Shown here: piece by piece, positions 1 to 8,924 of the stretch | How positions within the stretch are numbered: position 1 is the stretch's first letter | How the letters are laid out: every line of letters starts with the position of its first letter | Assembly (NCBI RefSeq): GCF_001905795.1 | Contig: NZ_LIXJ01000020.1 | Location: forward strand, 1 to 64,000 | DNA from: Streptomyces sp. CB01580 | GTDB lineage: Bacteria > Actinomycetota > Actinomycetes > Streptomycetales > Streptomycetaceae | DNA: 64,000 nucleotides | Reading direction: 5' to 3' | The notes under the pieces: generated by a model | The model's input: the letters and a program-made list of their open reading frames with translations, nothing else | Told to the model about the DNA's origin: nothing | Databases searched by the model: none | Translations under genes and position numbers: made by a program

Positions 1-33
1 CGGCATCGGCGTACAGACGTATCGGGGCCGCTC

Positions 34-390
34 TCAGCCCTTGTTGGACGGGCCGCCCACCTGGATCCCGGCCATCCGCGTCCACTCGTACGGGCCGGTG
101 CGGACCTTCGCCGCGAGCTCCCCGTCGAAGGACTCGTGCATCGTGATCCCGGCCTTCCGGGCGGCGCTCTCGGCGACCGCGTACGAAGGGGCGACCAGAT
201 CGCCCCAGCCGCCGTCCTCGCCCACGAGAACGATGCGGGCGCCCATCTGCCCGATGTAGGCGAGCTGCCCCTCCGCGCCGCCGTGCGCCTTGGAGAAGGC
301 ACCGATCTGCTTGGCGAGCTTCGCCGCCCTGCGCTCCGCGCGGGCCGCCTGCTTGCCGCTCTCCACCTGGGTCTCAGCCGTCTCTGCCAT
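34..390 (-). CDS. conserved hypothetical protein, 118 aa
   Basis: I do not recognise a characterised family. The ATG at 390 gives a 118-residue soluble protein with no signal peptide or membrane segment. The first 35 residues are rich in Ala, Lys, Arg and Glu (a likely helix with repeated ARAERRAAKLAKQ-type spacing). The rest is a compact alpha/beta-looking stretch with AYIGQMGARIVLVGEDGGWG near residues 44-63 and a Trp/Tyr-containing C-terminus. It lies 107 bp downstream of ctaB on the same strand and may be cotranscribed, though haem synthesis need not be its job. The reading frame stays open upstream of 390, but that part looks like ctaB shadow sequence. Confidence 0.7.
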   Translation of the reverse strand: MAETAETQVESGKQAARAERRAAKLAKQIGAFSKAHGGAEGQLAYIGQMGARIVLVGEDGGWGDLVAPSYAVAESAARKAGITMHESFDGELAAKVRTGPYEWTRMAGIQVGGPSNKG

Positions 391-497
391 GGTCAGGATG
401 CTACCGATGGGTAGAACGACGTGCGACGGGCGGGGCACGTGGCGTGGGCCACGTACCCCGCCCGTCGGCGGGACCGCTTCGGTGGAGCGGGGCGGGA

Positions 498-1451
498 CTA
501 CCTCAGGAAGGGGTCGATCGCCACGGCGAGGAAGAGCAGCGAGACGTAGGTGATCGACCAGTGGAACAGCCGCATCTCCTTGAGCTTCGCGCCGGTCACT
601 CCCGCCTTGGCCCGGTTGAGCAGGGCATGCGCCTCCCAGAGCCAGAAGCCGCCGGTCAGCAGCGCCACCGCGGTGTAGAACCAGCCGGTGTAGCCGAGCG
701 GGGTCAGCAGCAGCGAGACGATCACCATCGCCCAGCTGTAGAGCACGATCTGGCGGGCCACCACGCGGTTGGTCGTGATCACCGGGAGCATCGGAACACC
801 GGCGCGGGCGTAGTCGTCCTTGACCTTCATCGAGAGCGGCCAGTAGTGCGGCGGCGTCCAGAAGAACATCACGACGAAGAGGATGACCGCGGCCCACGAC
901 ATCGAGTTCGTCACGGACGACCAGCCGATGAGGACCGGCATGCAGCCCGCGATGCCGCCCCAGACGATGTTCTGCGCGGTACGCCGCTTCAGCACCAGCG
1001 TGTAGCCCACGACGTAGAACAGCAGAGCGCCGAGCGCGAGCGCGGACGACAGCCAGTTGACCAGCAGCCCGAGCCAGACCGTGGAGACCACCGCGAGGAC
1101 GATGCCGAAGGCCAGGCACTCGCGCGGGCTCACCATGCCGGTGACCAGCGGGCGCTGCGACGTACGGTGCATCACCGCGTCGATGTCGCGGTCGATGTAC
1201 ATGTTGAGCGCGTTGGCGCCGCCCGCGGAGAGGAATCCGCCGATGGTGGTCGTGAGCACGAGCCACAGATCGGGTACGCCCTGGGCCGCCAGGAACATCA
1301 CCGGCACGGTGGTGATCAGCAGCAGCTCGATGATCCGAGGCTTGGTCAGCGCCACGAATGCCTTGACACGAGTCCCGAACGGGCGATGGCCCCCCGGGCT
1401 GGAAGTCAAGGCGACCCCTGCGGGTCGGGACTCGACGGCCGTCACGCACAC
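498..1451 (-). CDS. ctaB: protohaem IX farnesyltransferase (haem O synthase)
   Basis: Integral membrane prenyltransferase that adds a farnesyl group to protohaem to make haem O, the precursor of haem A for cytochrome oxidase. The 317-aa length fits the UbiA/CtaB family. The family aspartate-rich motif is present as NMYIDRDIDAVMHRT (about residues 83-97), followed by QRPLVTG. A second conserved loop reads SMKVKDDYARAGVPMLP (about 207-223). Eight to nine hydrophobic segments alternate with short loops. I chose the GTG at 1451 because the translation downstream of it matches the start I recall for Streptomyces CtaB and because upstream residues are low-complexity Arg/Gly/Ala sequence. It is divergent from tkt, the usual actinobacterial arrangement. 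Confidence 0.93.
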   Translation of the reverse strand: MCVTAVESRPAGVALTSSPGGHRPFGTRVKAFVALTKPRIIELLLITTVPVMFLAAQGVPDLWLVLTTTIGGFLSAGGANALNMYIDRDIDAVMHRTSQRPLVTGMVSPRECLAFGIVLAVVSTVWLGLLVNWLSSALALGALLFYVVGYTLVLKRRTAQNIVWGGIAGCMPVLIGWSSVTNSMSWAAVILFVVMFFWTPPHYWPLSMKVKDDYARAGVPMLPVITTNRVVARQIVLYSWAMVIVSLLLTPLGYTGWFYTAVALLTGGFWLWEAHALLNRAKAGVTGAKLKEMRLFHWSITYVSLLFLAVAIDPFLR

Positions 1452-2002
1452 CCCTGACAGAGAAATCCAGCAAGCTCCGGGCGTGAGGACCCGGTAAAGA
1501 CTTGCGCGAACCAGACCACTGTAGACGTTGGGAACATGCCGTCCTTCGTGGGGGTCGGATCGTGTTGGCGTCGCGCGGAAGCGGGGAATCATGCCCGTCA
1601 CGGCGGTGTCGAGGCGACGACGGGCACCCCTCGCGGCGATGCGGGAGGCCACCGGAGCGGCACACTCCGCGCACCTCCGGGCGCCGTGTCCCCGCGCACC
1701 CCGGCGGGACACGCCCACCGGATCGGCACGCGGACGGACGGTCCGGCGTGCGTACCGGTACGGGACAGGCTCCCGCGGCCTCGCCCGCGGGAGCGCCGCG
1801 CGAGCGCCGGACGCCACTCGTCGAAGCGGACACGGAAGCGCGGAACCCCGCTCACCGGAGCGGCACGGAAGGGCCCTCGCCCGCTCACCGGAGCGGCGCA
1901 GAAGTGAGCCCCTGCGCTCATACGGGAGGCGGACCCGCCGGGCCGCCCACACCCTGGAAAGCAGCGGAAAATGCGCGTTCCGACACAGGTAGGCTCGACC
2001 AT
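1452..2002. other. ctaB-tkt intergenic region, no gene seen
   Basis: This is a long gap (633 bp in all) between the divergent ctaB and tkt genes. Frames are open because of base composition, but their products are Arg/Pro/Gly-rich shadows without domains. It contains imperfect short repeats around the word CACCGGAGCGGC (near 1853-1892) and the divergent promoters must lie here or in the repeat block that follows. I could not pick out convincing -35/-10 pairs. Confidence 0.6.
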
Positions 2003-2052
2003 CCCGGTGCGGTCACAGACACCGGAATCCCCGGTGCGGTCACAGTCACCGG
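2003..2052. repeat. two 23-bp direct repeats upstream of tkt
   Basis: Copies at 2003-2025 and 2030-2052 begin CCCGGTGCGGTCACAG and end CACCGG; they differ at a single base and repeat with a 27-bp period. The last copy ends 32 bp before the tkt GTG and abuts the sequence TTGACA at 2053. Tandem near-identical copies just upstream of the pentose phosphate operon could be an operator for a regulator binding side by side, but the regulator is unknown. Confidence 0.5.
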
Positions 2053-2084
2053 TTGACAACAGTGGAGAGGAGCCCTGACTCAGG

Positions 2085-4187
2085 GTGAGCACCAAGCCGA
2101 CCACCACAGATCTCCAGTGGACCGAAGTGGACCAGCGGGCCGTGGACACCGCTCGCGTCCTCGCCGCCGACGCCGTTCAGAAGGTCGGAAACGGCCACCC
2201 GGGCACGGCGATGAGCCTGGCTCCCGCCGCGTACACCCTCTTCCAGAAGGTGATGCGGCACGACCCCGCCGACCCGGAGTGGACCGGCCGCGACCGGTTC
2301 GTGCTCTCTGCCGGCCACAGCAGCCTGACCCTCTACATCCAGCTCTACCTGGCCGGCTACGGCCTGGAGCTCGACGATCTCAAGTCCTTCCGGACCTGGG
2401 GCTCCAAGACCCCGGGCCACCCGGAGTACGGGCACACCGCGGGCGTGGAGACGACCACGGGCCCGCTGGGCCAGGGCGTCGCCAACGCCGTGGGCATGGC
2501 GATGGCCTCCCGCTACGAGCGCGGTCTGTTCGACCCGGAGGCGGCCCCCGGCACCTCCCCGTTCGACCACATGGTGTGGGTCGTCGCGGGTGACGGCTGC
2601 CTCCAGGAGGGCATCGCCGCGGAGGCGTCCTCGCTGGCGGGGCACCAGAAGCTCGGCAACCTGGTCCTGCTGTGGGACGACAACCACATCTCGATCGAGG
2701 GCGACACGGAGACCGCGGTCTCCGAGGACACCCTGAAGCGGTACGAGGCGTACGGCTGGCACGTCCAGCGCGTCGAGCAGCTGCCCAGCGGCGACCTGGA
2801 CCCGGCGGGTCTGCACCGGGCGCTGGAGGCCGCCAGGGCCGAGACCGGGCGGCCGTCCTTCATCGCCGCCCGCTCGATCATCGCCTGGCCCGCCCCGAAC
2901 GCCCAGAACACCGAGGCGTCGCACGGTTCGGCGCTGGGCGAGGAGGAGGTCGCCGCGACGAAGAAGGTCCTCGGCTTCGACCCCGAGAAGTCCTTCGAGG
3001 TCTCCGACGAGGTCATCGCGCACACCCGCAAGGCGCTGGACCGGGGCCGTGAGGCCCGGGCCGAGTGGGAGAAGTCCCTCGCCGCGTGGCGCACCGCCAA
3101 CCCGGAGCGCGCCGCCGAGTTCGACCGGATCTCCGCCGGCGAGCTGCCCGCGGGCTGGGAGGACAGGCTCCCGGTCTTCGAGCCCGGCAAGAGCGTGGCC
3201 ACCCGCGCCGCCTCCGGCAAGGTGCTCCAGTCGCTCGGCGAGATCGTCCCCGAGCTGTGGGGCGGCTCCGCCGACCTGGCGGGCTCGAACAACACGACGA
3301 TCGACAAGACGTCGTCGTTCCTCCCCGTGGGCAACCCGCTGCCCGGCGCGGACCCGTACGGCCGCACGATCCACTTCGGCATCCGCGAGCACGCCATGGC
3401 CGCGGCCATGAACGGCATCGCGCTGCACGGCAACACCCGTGTCTACGGCGGCACCTTCCTGGTGTTCTCCGACTACATGCGCAACGCCGTACGGCTCTCC
3501 GCGCTGATGCACCTGCCGGTGACGTACGTGTGGACGCACGACTCGATCGGTCTCGGCGAGGACGGCCCGACCCACCAGCCGGTGGAGCACCTGGCCTCGC
3601 TGCGCGCCATCCCGGGCCTGAACATCGTCCGTCCGGCCGACGCCAACGAGACCGCCGTCGCGTGGCGCGAGATCATGCGCCGCCACACCAAGGTGTTCGG
3701 CAAGGGCACCCCGCACGGTCTGGCGCTGACCCGCCAGGGCGTGCCGACGTACGAGGCGAACGAGGACGCGGCCAAGGGCGGTTACGTGCTCCTGGAGGCC
3801 GAAGGACCCGAAGGGCGGCGCACGTCGCCCGAGGTGCTGCTGATCGGCACGGGCTCCGAGGTGCACCTCGCCGTCGAGGCGCGCGAGGAGCTGCAGGCGG
3901 CCGGCATCCCGACCCGTGTGGTGTCGATGCCGTCGGTCGAGTGGTTCGAGGAGCAGGACCAGGCGTACAAGGACAGCGTCCTGCCGCCGTCGGTGAAGGC
4001 GCGGGTCGCGGTCGAGGCCGGCATCGGCCTGACCTGGCACCGGTACGTCGGGGACGCCGGCCGGATCGTCTCGCTGGAGCACTTCGGTGCCTCGGCCGAC
4101 GCCAAGATCCTCTTCCGTGAGTTCGGCTTCACCGGCGAGCACGTCGCCGCCGCCGCGCGGGAATCTCTCGCCGCCGCCGCGCGCTGA
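2085..4187 (+). CDS. tkt: transketolase
   Basis: Thiamine-diphosphate enzyme of the non-oxidative pentose phosphate pathway that transfers two-carbon ketol units between sugar phosphates. At 700 aa it has the normal full length. The ThDP/metal motif GDGCLQEG lies near residue 169, ending in the WDDNHIS stretch. The pyrimidine-domain signature GIREHAMAAAMNG lies near 430, and the C-terminal domain begins around 580 with VLLIGTGSE. GTG start with GGAGAGGAG at 2063-2073. It heads tkt-tal-zwf-opcA-pgl, so carbon flow through both branches of the pathway can be set from one promoter. Confidence 0.96.
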   Translation: MSTKPTTTDLQWTEVDQRAVDTARVLAADAVQKVGNGHPGTAMSLAPAAYTLFQKVMRHDPADPEWTGRDRFVLSAGHSSLTLYIQLYLAGYGLELDDLKSFRTWGSKTPGHPEYGHTAGVETTTGPLGQGVANAVGMAMASRYERGLFDPEAAPGTSPFDHMVWVVAGDGCLQEGIAAEASSLAGHQKLGNLVLLWDDNHISIEGDTETAVSEDTLKRYEAYGWHVQRVEQLPSGDLDPAGLHRALEAARAETGRPSFIAARSIIAWPAPNAQNTEASHGSALGEEEVAATKKVLGFDPEKSFEVSDEVIAHTRKALDRGREARAEWEKSLAAWRTANPERAAEFDRISAGELPAGWEDRLPVFEPGKSVATRAASGKVLQSLGEIVPELWGGSADLAGSNNTTIDKTSSFLPVGNPLPGADPYGRTIHFGIREHAMAAAMNGIALHGNTRVYGGTFLVFSDYMRNAVRLSALMHLPVTYVWTHDSIGLGEDGPTHQPVEHLASLRAIPGLNIVRPADANETAVAWREIMRRHTKVFGKGTPHGLALTRQGVPTYEANEDAAKGGYVLLEAEGPEGRRTSPEVLLIGTGSEVHLAVEAREELQAAGIPTRVVSMPSVEWFEEQDQAYKDSVLPPSVKARVAVEAGIGLTWHRYVGDAGRIVSLEHFGASADAKILFREFGFTGEHVAAAARESLAAAAR

Positions 4188-4222
4188 CGCCCTTATAGAG
4201 ACAAGTAGGAGATGCAACTCTC

Positions 4223-5341
4223 ATGACAGACGCACTCAAGCGCCTCTCCGACGAGGGCGTGGCGATCTGGCTCGACGACCTGTCGCGCAAGCGGATCACG
4301 TCGGGCAATCTGGCCGAGCTGATCGACGAGCAGCACGTGGTGGGCGTCACCACCAACCCGTCGATCTTCCAGAAAGCGATTTCGAGCGGTGACGGCTACG
4401 AGCAGCAGCTGACCGACCTCGCCACCCGCAAGGTCACCGTCGACGAGGCCATCCGCATGATCACGACGGCCGACGTGCGGGACGCGGCGGACATCCTGCG
4501 CCCCGTCTTCGACGCCACGGACGGCCAGGACGGCCGGGTCTCCATCGAGGTGGACCCGCGTCTGGCCCACCACACCGCCGCCACCGTCGCCGAGGCCAAG
4601 CAGCTGGCCTGGCTGGTGGACCGGCCCAACACGCTCATCAAGATCCCGGCGACGAAGGCCGGTCTCCCGGCGATCACCGAGGTCATCGGCAAGGGCATCA
4701 GCGTCAACGTCACGCTGATCTTCTCGCTGGAGCGCTACCGCGAGGTCATGGACGCCTACCTGGCGGGACTGGAGAAGGCCAAGGCCGCGGGCCTGGACCT
4801 GTCCAAGATCTACTCGGTGGCGTCGTTCTTCGTGTCCCGGGTGGACACCGAGATCGACAAGCGGCTCGACACCATCGGCACCCCCGAGGCCGAGGCGCTC
4901 AGGGGCAAGGCGGCGCTCGCCAACGCCCGCCTCGCCTACCAGGCGTACGAGCAGGTGTTCGGCTCGGAGCGCTGGGCCGCCCTGGACAAGGCGCAGGCCA
5001 ACAAGCAGCGTCCGCTGTGGGCCTCGACCGGCGTCAAGGACCCCGCGTACAAGGACACCCTGTACGTCGACGAACTGGTCGCCCCCGGCACGGTCAACAC
5101 CATGCCCGAGGCCACCCTGGACGCCACCGCCGACCACGGGCGGATCACCGGCAACACCATCGCCGGCACCTACGAGCAGGCCCGCGCCGATCTCGACGCC
5201 CTGGCGGAGCTCGGCATCTCCTACGACGACGTCGTCCAGTTGCTGGAGGACGAGGGTGTCGAGAAGTTCGAGACGTCCTGGATCGATCTGCTCAACTCGA
5301 CCGAGGCGGAGCTCAAGCGCCTCGCCCCTTCGGAGGGCTGA
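4223..5341 (+). CDS. tal: transaldolase
   Basis: Transfers a dihydroxyacetone unit between sedoheptulose 7-phosphate and glyceraldehyde 3-phosphate through a lysine Schiff base. The 372-aa length is that of the long actinobacterial class. The signature GVTTNPSIFQKAI is near residues 37-49, and the Schiff-base lysine sits in NTLIKIPATKAG (about Lys140). ATG start with AGGAG 12 bases upstream. Gap to tkt is 35 bp and to zwf only 5 bp, so it is surely in the same operon. Confidence 0.96.
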   Translation: MTDALKRLSDEGVAIWLDDLSRKRITSGNLAELIDEQHVVGVTTNPSIFQKAISSGDGYEQQLTDLATRKVTVDEAIRMITTADVRDAADILRPVFDATDGQDGRVSIEVDPRLAHHTAATVAEAKQLAWLVDRPNTLIKIPATKAGLPAITEVIGKGISVNVTLIFSLERYREVMDAYLAGLEKAKAAGLDLSKIYSVASFFVSRVDTEIDKRLDTIGTPEAEALRGKAALANARLAYQAYEQVFGSERWAALDKAQANKQRPLWASTGVKDPAYKDTLYVDELVAPGTVNTMPEATLDATADHGRITGNTIAGTYEQARADLDALAELGISYDDVVQLLEDEGVEKFETSWIDLLNSTEAELKRLAPSEG

Positions 5342-5346
5342 CCACC

Positions 5347-6879
5347 TTGTCTGGTGTTCCCGGAGCCAACCCGCTTCGTGACCCCCAGGATCGACGGCTC
5401 CCGCGCATCGCGGGGCCGTCGGGCCTGGTGATCTTTGGCGTCACGGGTGATTTGTCCCGCAAGAAGCTGATGCCCGCCGTCTACGACCTGGCCAACCGCG
5501 GCCTGCTGCCGCCGGGCTTCTCGCTCGTCGGTTTCGCGCGCCGGGAGTGGCAGGACGAGGACTTCGCACAGGAGGTCCACGACGCCGTCAAGCAGCACGC
5601 CCGCACCCCGTTCCGCGAGGAGGTCTGGCAGCAGCTCATCCAGGGGATGCGCTTCGTCCAGGGCAACTTCGACGACGACGAGGCGTTCGAGACGCTGAAG
5701 GCGACGATCCAGGAACTCGACGAGGCACAGGGCACGGGCGGCAACTTCGCCTTCTACCTGTCCGTGCCGCCGAAGTTCTTCCCCAAGGTCGTCCAGCAGC
5801 TCAAGAAGCACGGGCTGGCCGACCAGAAGGAGGGCTCCTGGCGGCGTGCCGTCATCGAGAAGCCCTTCGGACACGACCTGCAGAGCGCGCAGGAGCTCAA
5901 CCGGATCGTGCACGACGTCTTCCCGCCCAACGAGGTCTTCAGGATCGACCACTACCTCGGCAAGGAGACGGTCCAGAACATCCTGGCGCTGCGGTTCGCC
6001 AACACGATGTTCGAGCCGATCTGGAACAGGTCGTACGTCGACCACGTCCAGATCACGATGGCCGAGGACATCGGCATCGGCGGCCGGGCCGGTTACTACG
6101 ACGGCATCGGCGCCGCCCGTGACGTCATCCAGAACCACCTGCTCCAGTTGCTGGCGCTGACCGCGATGGAGGAGCCCGGCTCCTTCCACCCCAAGGCCCT
6201 GGTGGCCGAGAAGCTCAAGGTGCTCGCGGCCGTGGAACTGCCGGAGGACCTGGGCAAGCACACGGTGCGCGGCCAGTACGCGCACGCCTGGCAGGGCGGC
6301 GAGGAGGTCCCCGGCTATCTGGAGGAGGACGGCATCGACCCCGGGTCGACGACCGACACCTTCGCCGCGATCAAGCTGACGATCAACAACCGCCGCTGGG
6401 CGGGCGTGCCGTTCTACCTCCGTACCGGAAAGCGGCTCGGCCGCCGGGTCACGGAGATCGCGGTCGTCTTCAAGCGCGCCCCGTATCTGCCGTTCGAGTC
6501 CGGCGCGACGGAGGAGCTGGGCGGCAACGCCCTGGTCATCCGGGTCCAGCCGGACGAGGGCGTGACCGTCCGGTTCGGCTCCAAGGTGCCCGGCACCTCG
6601 ATGGAGGTCCGGGACGTCACGATGGACTTCGCGTACGGCGAGTCCTTCACCGAGTCGAGCCCGGAGGCGTACGAGCGGCTCATCCTCGACGTGCTGCTCG
6701 GCGACGCCAACCTCTTCCCGCGGCACCAGGAGGTCGAGCTCTCCTGGAACATCCTCGACCCGATCGAGGAGTACTGGGCCGAGCACGGCAAGCCCGCGCA
6801 GTACCCGGCGGGCACGTGGGGCCCGGCCGAGGCGGACGAGATGCTCGCACGAGACGGACGGAGCTGGCGCCGGCCATGA
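5347..6879 (+). CDS. zwf: glucose-6-phosphate 1-dehydrogenase
   Basis: Oxidises glucose 6-phosphate to 6-phosphogluconolactone, reducing NADP. The dinucleotide-binding loop GVTGDLSRKKLMP is near residue 31 and the active-site motif RIDHYLGKETVQN near 199, with its catalytic His. I chose the TTG at 5347 (product 510 aa, starting LSGVPGANPL) because it follows the tal stop by 5 bp and matches the N-terminus I recall for Streptomyces Zwf; no ATG or GTG lies in a suitable place. Its stop overlaps the opcA ATG (ATGA at 6876-6879), indicating translational coupling with its activator. Confidence 0.95.
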   Translation: MSGVPGANPLRDPQDRRLPRIAGPSGLVIFGVTGDLSRKKLMPAVYDLANRGLLPPGFSLVGFARREWQDEDFAQEVHDAVKQHARTPFREEVWQQLIQGMRFVQGNFDDDEAFETLKATIQELDEAQGTGGNFAFYLSVPPKFFPKVVQQLKKHGLADQKEGSWRRAVIEKPFGHDLQSAQELNRIVHDVFPPNEVFRIDHYLGKETVQNILALRFANTMFEPIWNRSYVDHVQITMAEDIGIGGRAGYYDGIGAARDVIQNHLLQLLALTAMEEPGSFHPKALVAEKLKVLAAVELPEDLGKHTVRGQYAHAWQGGEEVPGYLEEDGIDPGSTTDTFAAIKLTINNRRWAGVPFYLRTGKRLGRRVTEIAVVFKRAPYLPFESGATEELGGNALVIRVQPDEGVTVRFGSKVPGTSMEVRDVTMDFAYGESFTESSPEAYERLILDVLLGDANLFPRHQEVELSWNILDPIEEYWAEHGKPAQYPAGTWGPAEADEMLARDGRSWRRP

Positions 6880-7940
6880 AGATCGACCTCACGGAGACCA
6901 CCTCCAGCAAGATCAACCAGGCGCTGGTGTCGGCCAGGCGTGCCATCGGCACCCCGGCCATCGGCATGGTGCTGACCCTGGTCATCGTCACCGACGAGGA
7001 GAACGCGTACGACGCCCTCAAGTCGGCCGGTGACGCCTCGCGCGAGCACCCCTCGCGGATCATCGCGGTGATCAAGCGGCTCAGCCGCTCGCCGCGCAGC
7101 CGCCGCGACGCCCGGCTCGACGCAGAGGTGCGGGTCGGCTCCGACGCAGGCACGGGCGAGACGGTCGTGCTGCGCCTCCACGGCGAGCTGGCCAACCACG
7201 CCCAGTCGGTCGTCCTGCCGCTGCTGCTGCCGGACGCCCCGGTCGTGGTCTGGTGGCCGCAGGACGCGCCCGCCGAGCCGGCGAAGGACCCGCTGGGCGC
7301 GCTCGCGCAGCGCCGGATCACGGACGCCTACTCGGCCGAGCACCCCTGCGACGAGATCACCCTGCGCGCCCGGTCGTACGCCCCCGGCGACACCGACCTG
7401 GCCTGGACCCGCGTCACGCCGTGGCGCTCGATGCTGGCCGCCGCGCTCGACCAGCAGCACGCCGAGATCGTCTCGGCGACGGTCGAGGGCGAGTCGGAGA
7501 ACCCGAGCTGCGAGCTGCTCGCCATGTGGCTGGCGGACCGGCTCGGCGTCCCGGTCGAGCGCGCCCAGTCCGACGGTCCCGGCCTGACGGCCGTGCGGAT
7601 GGAGACCAGGAGCGGTGTCATCGTCCTGGACCGGCCGGACGGGTCGATGGCCACGCTTTCGATGGAGGGCCAGCCGGACCGCGCGGTGGCGCTCAAGCGG
7701 CGGGACACCGCCGAACTGCTCGCCGAGGAGCTGCGGCGTCTGGACCCGGACAACACCTATGAGGCGACGGTGAAGTTCGGCGTGGACAAGCTCGGCGGGC
7801 CGGCGCGTCCGAAGGCGGAGGGCTCGAAGCCCGCCGATCCGAAGCCGGCCGACCCGGAGCCCGCCGGGGCCGCCCCCGCCCCGGCCGCCGCGAAGAAGGC
7901 CGCGGCCAAGTCCCCGGCCAAGAAGGCGGCGTCGAAGTGA
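6876..7940 (+). CDS. opcA: glucose-6-phosphate dehydrogenase assembly/activator protein OpcA
   Basis: OpcA activates glucose-6-phosphate dehydrogenase in cyanobacteria and actinobacteria, and gene order zwf-opcA-pgl is typical. The 354-aa product starts MKIDLTETTSSKI at the ATG overlapping the zwf stop. The conserved core runs to about residue 300 and includes VVVWWPQDAP (about 124-133). An odd feature is the last 55 or so residues: a Pro/Ala/Lys-rich tail containing repeated KPADP units and ending in AAAKKAAAKSPAKKAASK, like a histone-H1 tail. The tail is not needed for family membership and its role is unknown. It overlaps pgl by 4 bp. Confidence 0.94.
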   Translation: MKIDLTETTSSKINQALVSARRAIGTPAIGMVLTLVIVTDEENAYDALKSAGDASREHPSRIIAVIKRLSRSPRSRRDARLDAEVRVGSDAGTGETVVLRLHGELANHAQSVVLPLLLPDAPVVVWWPQDAPAEPAKDPLGALAQRRITDAYSAEHPCDEITLRARSYAPGDTDLAWTRVTPWRSMLAAALDQQHAEIVSATVEGESENPSCELLAMWLADRLGVPVERAQSDGPGLTAVRMETRSGVIVLDRPDGSMATLSMEGQPDRAVALKRRDTAELLAEELRRLDPDNTYEATVKFGVDKLGGPARPKAEGSKPADPKPADPEPAGAAPAPAAAKKAAAKSPAKKAASK

Positions 7941-8719
7941 GTGTCCCTCAACTCGTCGTGCACCGCGACAAGGAGCTGATGGCACAGGCCGCCGCGGCCC
8001 GGCTGATCACGAAGGTGGTGGACGCCCAGGCCGCGCGCGGTCACGCCTCGGTGGTCCTCACCGGCGGACGCAACGGCAACGGTCTGCTGGCCGCCCTCGC
8101 CGCCGCGCCCGCCCGGGACGCGATCGACTGGTCGCGGCTCGACCTGTGGTGGGGCGACGAGCGGTTCCTGCCGGAGGGCGACCCGGAGCGCAATGTCACG
8201 CAGGCCCGTGAGGCACTGCTGGACACGGTGCCGCTGGACCCGTCGCGGGTGCACGCCATGCCCGCGTCGGACGGCCCCTGGGGCAACGACGCCGATACGG
8301 CGGCGGCCGCGTACGCCACCGAGCTGGCCGCCGCGGCCGGTCCGGAGGACCACGGGCCGGTGCCGACGTTCGACGTGCTGATGCTGGGCGTCGGCCCGGA
8401 CACGCATGTCGCTTCGCTCTTCCCGGAGCTGCCCGCGGTACGGGAGACCGAGCGCACCGTCGTCGGTGTGCACGGCGCACCCAAGCCGCCGCCCACCCGC
8501 GTCTCGCTGACGCTGCCCGCGATCCGGGCCGCGCGCGAGGTGTGGCTGCTCGCCGCGGGCGAGGACAAGGCGGAGGCCGCGGAGATCGCTCTCTCGGGCG
8601 CCGGGGAGATCCAGGCCCCGGCGGCCGGTGCGTACGGACGCGCCCGGACGCTGTGGCTGCTGGACGCGGCGGCGGCCTCGCGGCTGCCGCGCGCCCTGTA
8701 TCCGCCGGCCTCGTCCTGA
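7937..8719 (+). CDS. pgl: 6-phosphogluconolactonase
   Basis: Hydrolyses 6-phosphoglucono-lactone, the Zwf product, to 6-phosphogluconate. At 260 aa it matches the DevB/NagB-like family. The conserved motifs are VVLTGGRNGNGLL (about residues 37-49), LWWGDERFLP (about 72-81) and MLGVGPDTHVASLFP (about 152-166), the last carrying the active-site His. GTG start inside the opcA stop (GTGA). This is the last gene of the tkt operon; a strong hairpin follows at 8738. Confidence 0.95.
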   Translation: MSVPQLVVHRDKELMAQAAAARLITKVVDAQAARGHASVVLTGGRNGNGLLAALAAAPARDAIDWSRLDLWWGDERFLPEGDPERNVTQAREALLDTVPLDPSRVHAMPASDGPWGNDADTAAAAYATELAAAAGPEDHGPVPTFDVLMLGVGPDTHVASLFPELPAVRETERTVVGVHGAPKPPPTRVSLTLPAIRAAREVWLLAAGEDKAEAAEIALSGAGEIQAPAAGAYGRARTLWLLDAAAASRLPRALYPPASS

Positions 8720-8737
8720 TCGGTTCCCGGCATCGAC

Positions 8738-8782
8738 GCCCGCGGGCCCGGTCCGCTCCTCGGAGCGACCGGGCCCGCGGGC
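8738..8782. terminator. strong bidirectional hairpin after pgl
   Basis: The arms GCCCGCGGGCCCGGT pair perfectly over 15 bp, and a further 5 bp (GCTCC/GGAGC) extends the stem past one bulged base to a short loop. There is no U-tract, as is common in Streptomyces. It sits between convergent pgl (+) and the PH-domain gene (-). Confidence 0.7.
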
Positions 8783-8840
8783 GTTCCGGAAGGCGGCCGG
8801 GCCGCGGACGTACCGGAAGCGGGGCCGCGCGGGGCACACC

Positions 8841-8924
8841 GTCCTCGCGGTCCCGGCCCGTACCGGAAGCGGGGCCGTCCTCGCGGTCCCGGCCCGTACC
8901 GGAAGCGGGGCCGTCCTCGCGGTC
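8841..8924. repeat. 36-bp tandem repeat
   Basis: Two exact copies (8841-8876 and 8877-8912) beginning GTCCTCGCGGTCCCGG and ending GGAAGCGGGGCC, with a third partial copy running into the downstream stop codon. Part of the unit also occurs just upstream (about 8809-8826). There are no spacers, so it is not a CRISPR array. It lies between convergent genes. Confidence 0.75.

Noticed and set aside
2053..2081. TTGACA at 2053 as the tkt -35
   Set aside because: The -10 position 17 bp downstream reads TGACTC and would overlap the Shine-Dalgarno region; no fit.
8841..8924. CRISPR array
   Set aside because: Repeats are directly tandem with no unique spacers and no cas genes nearby.
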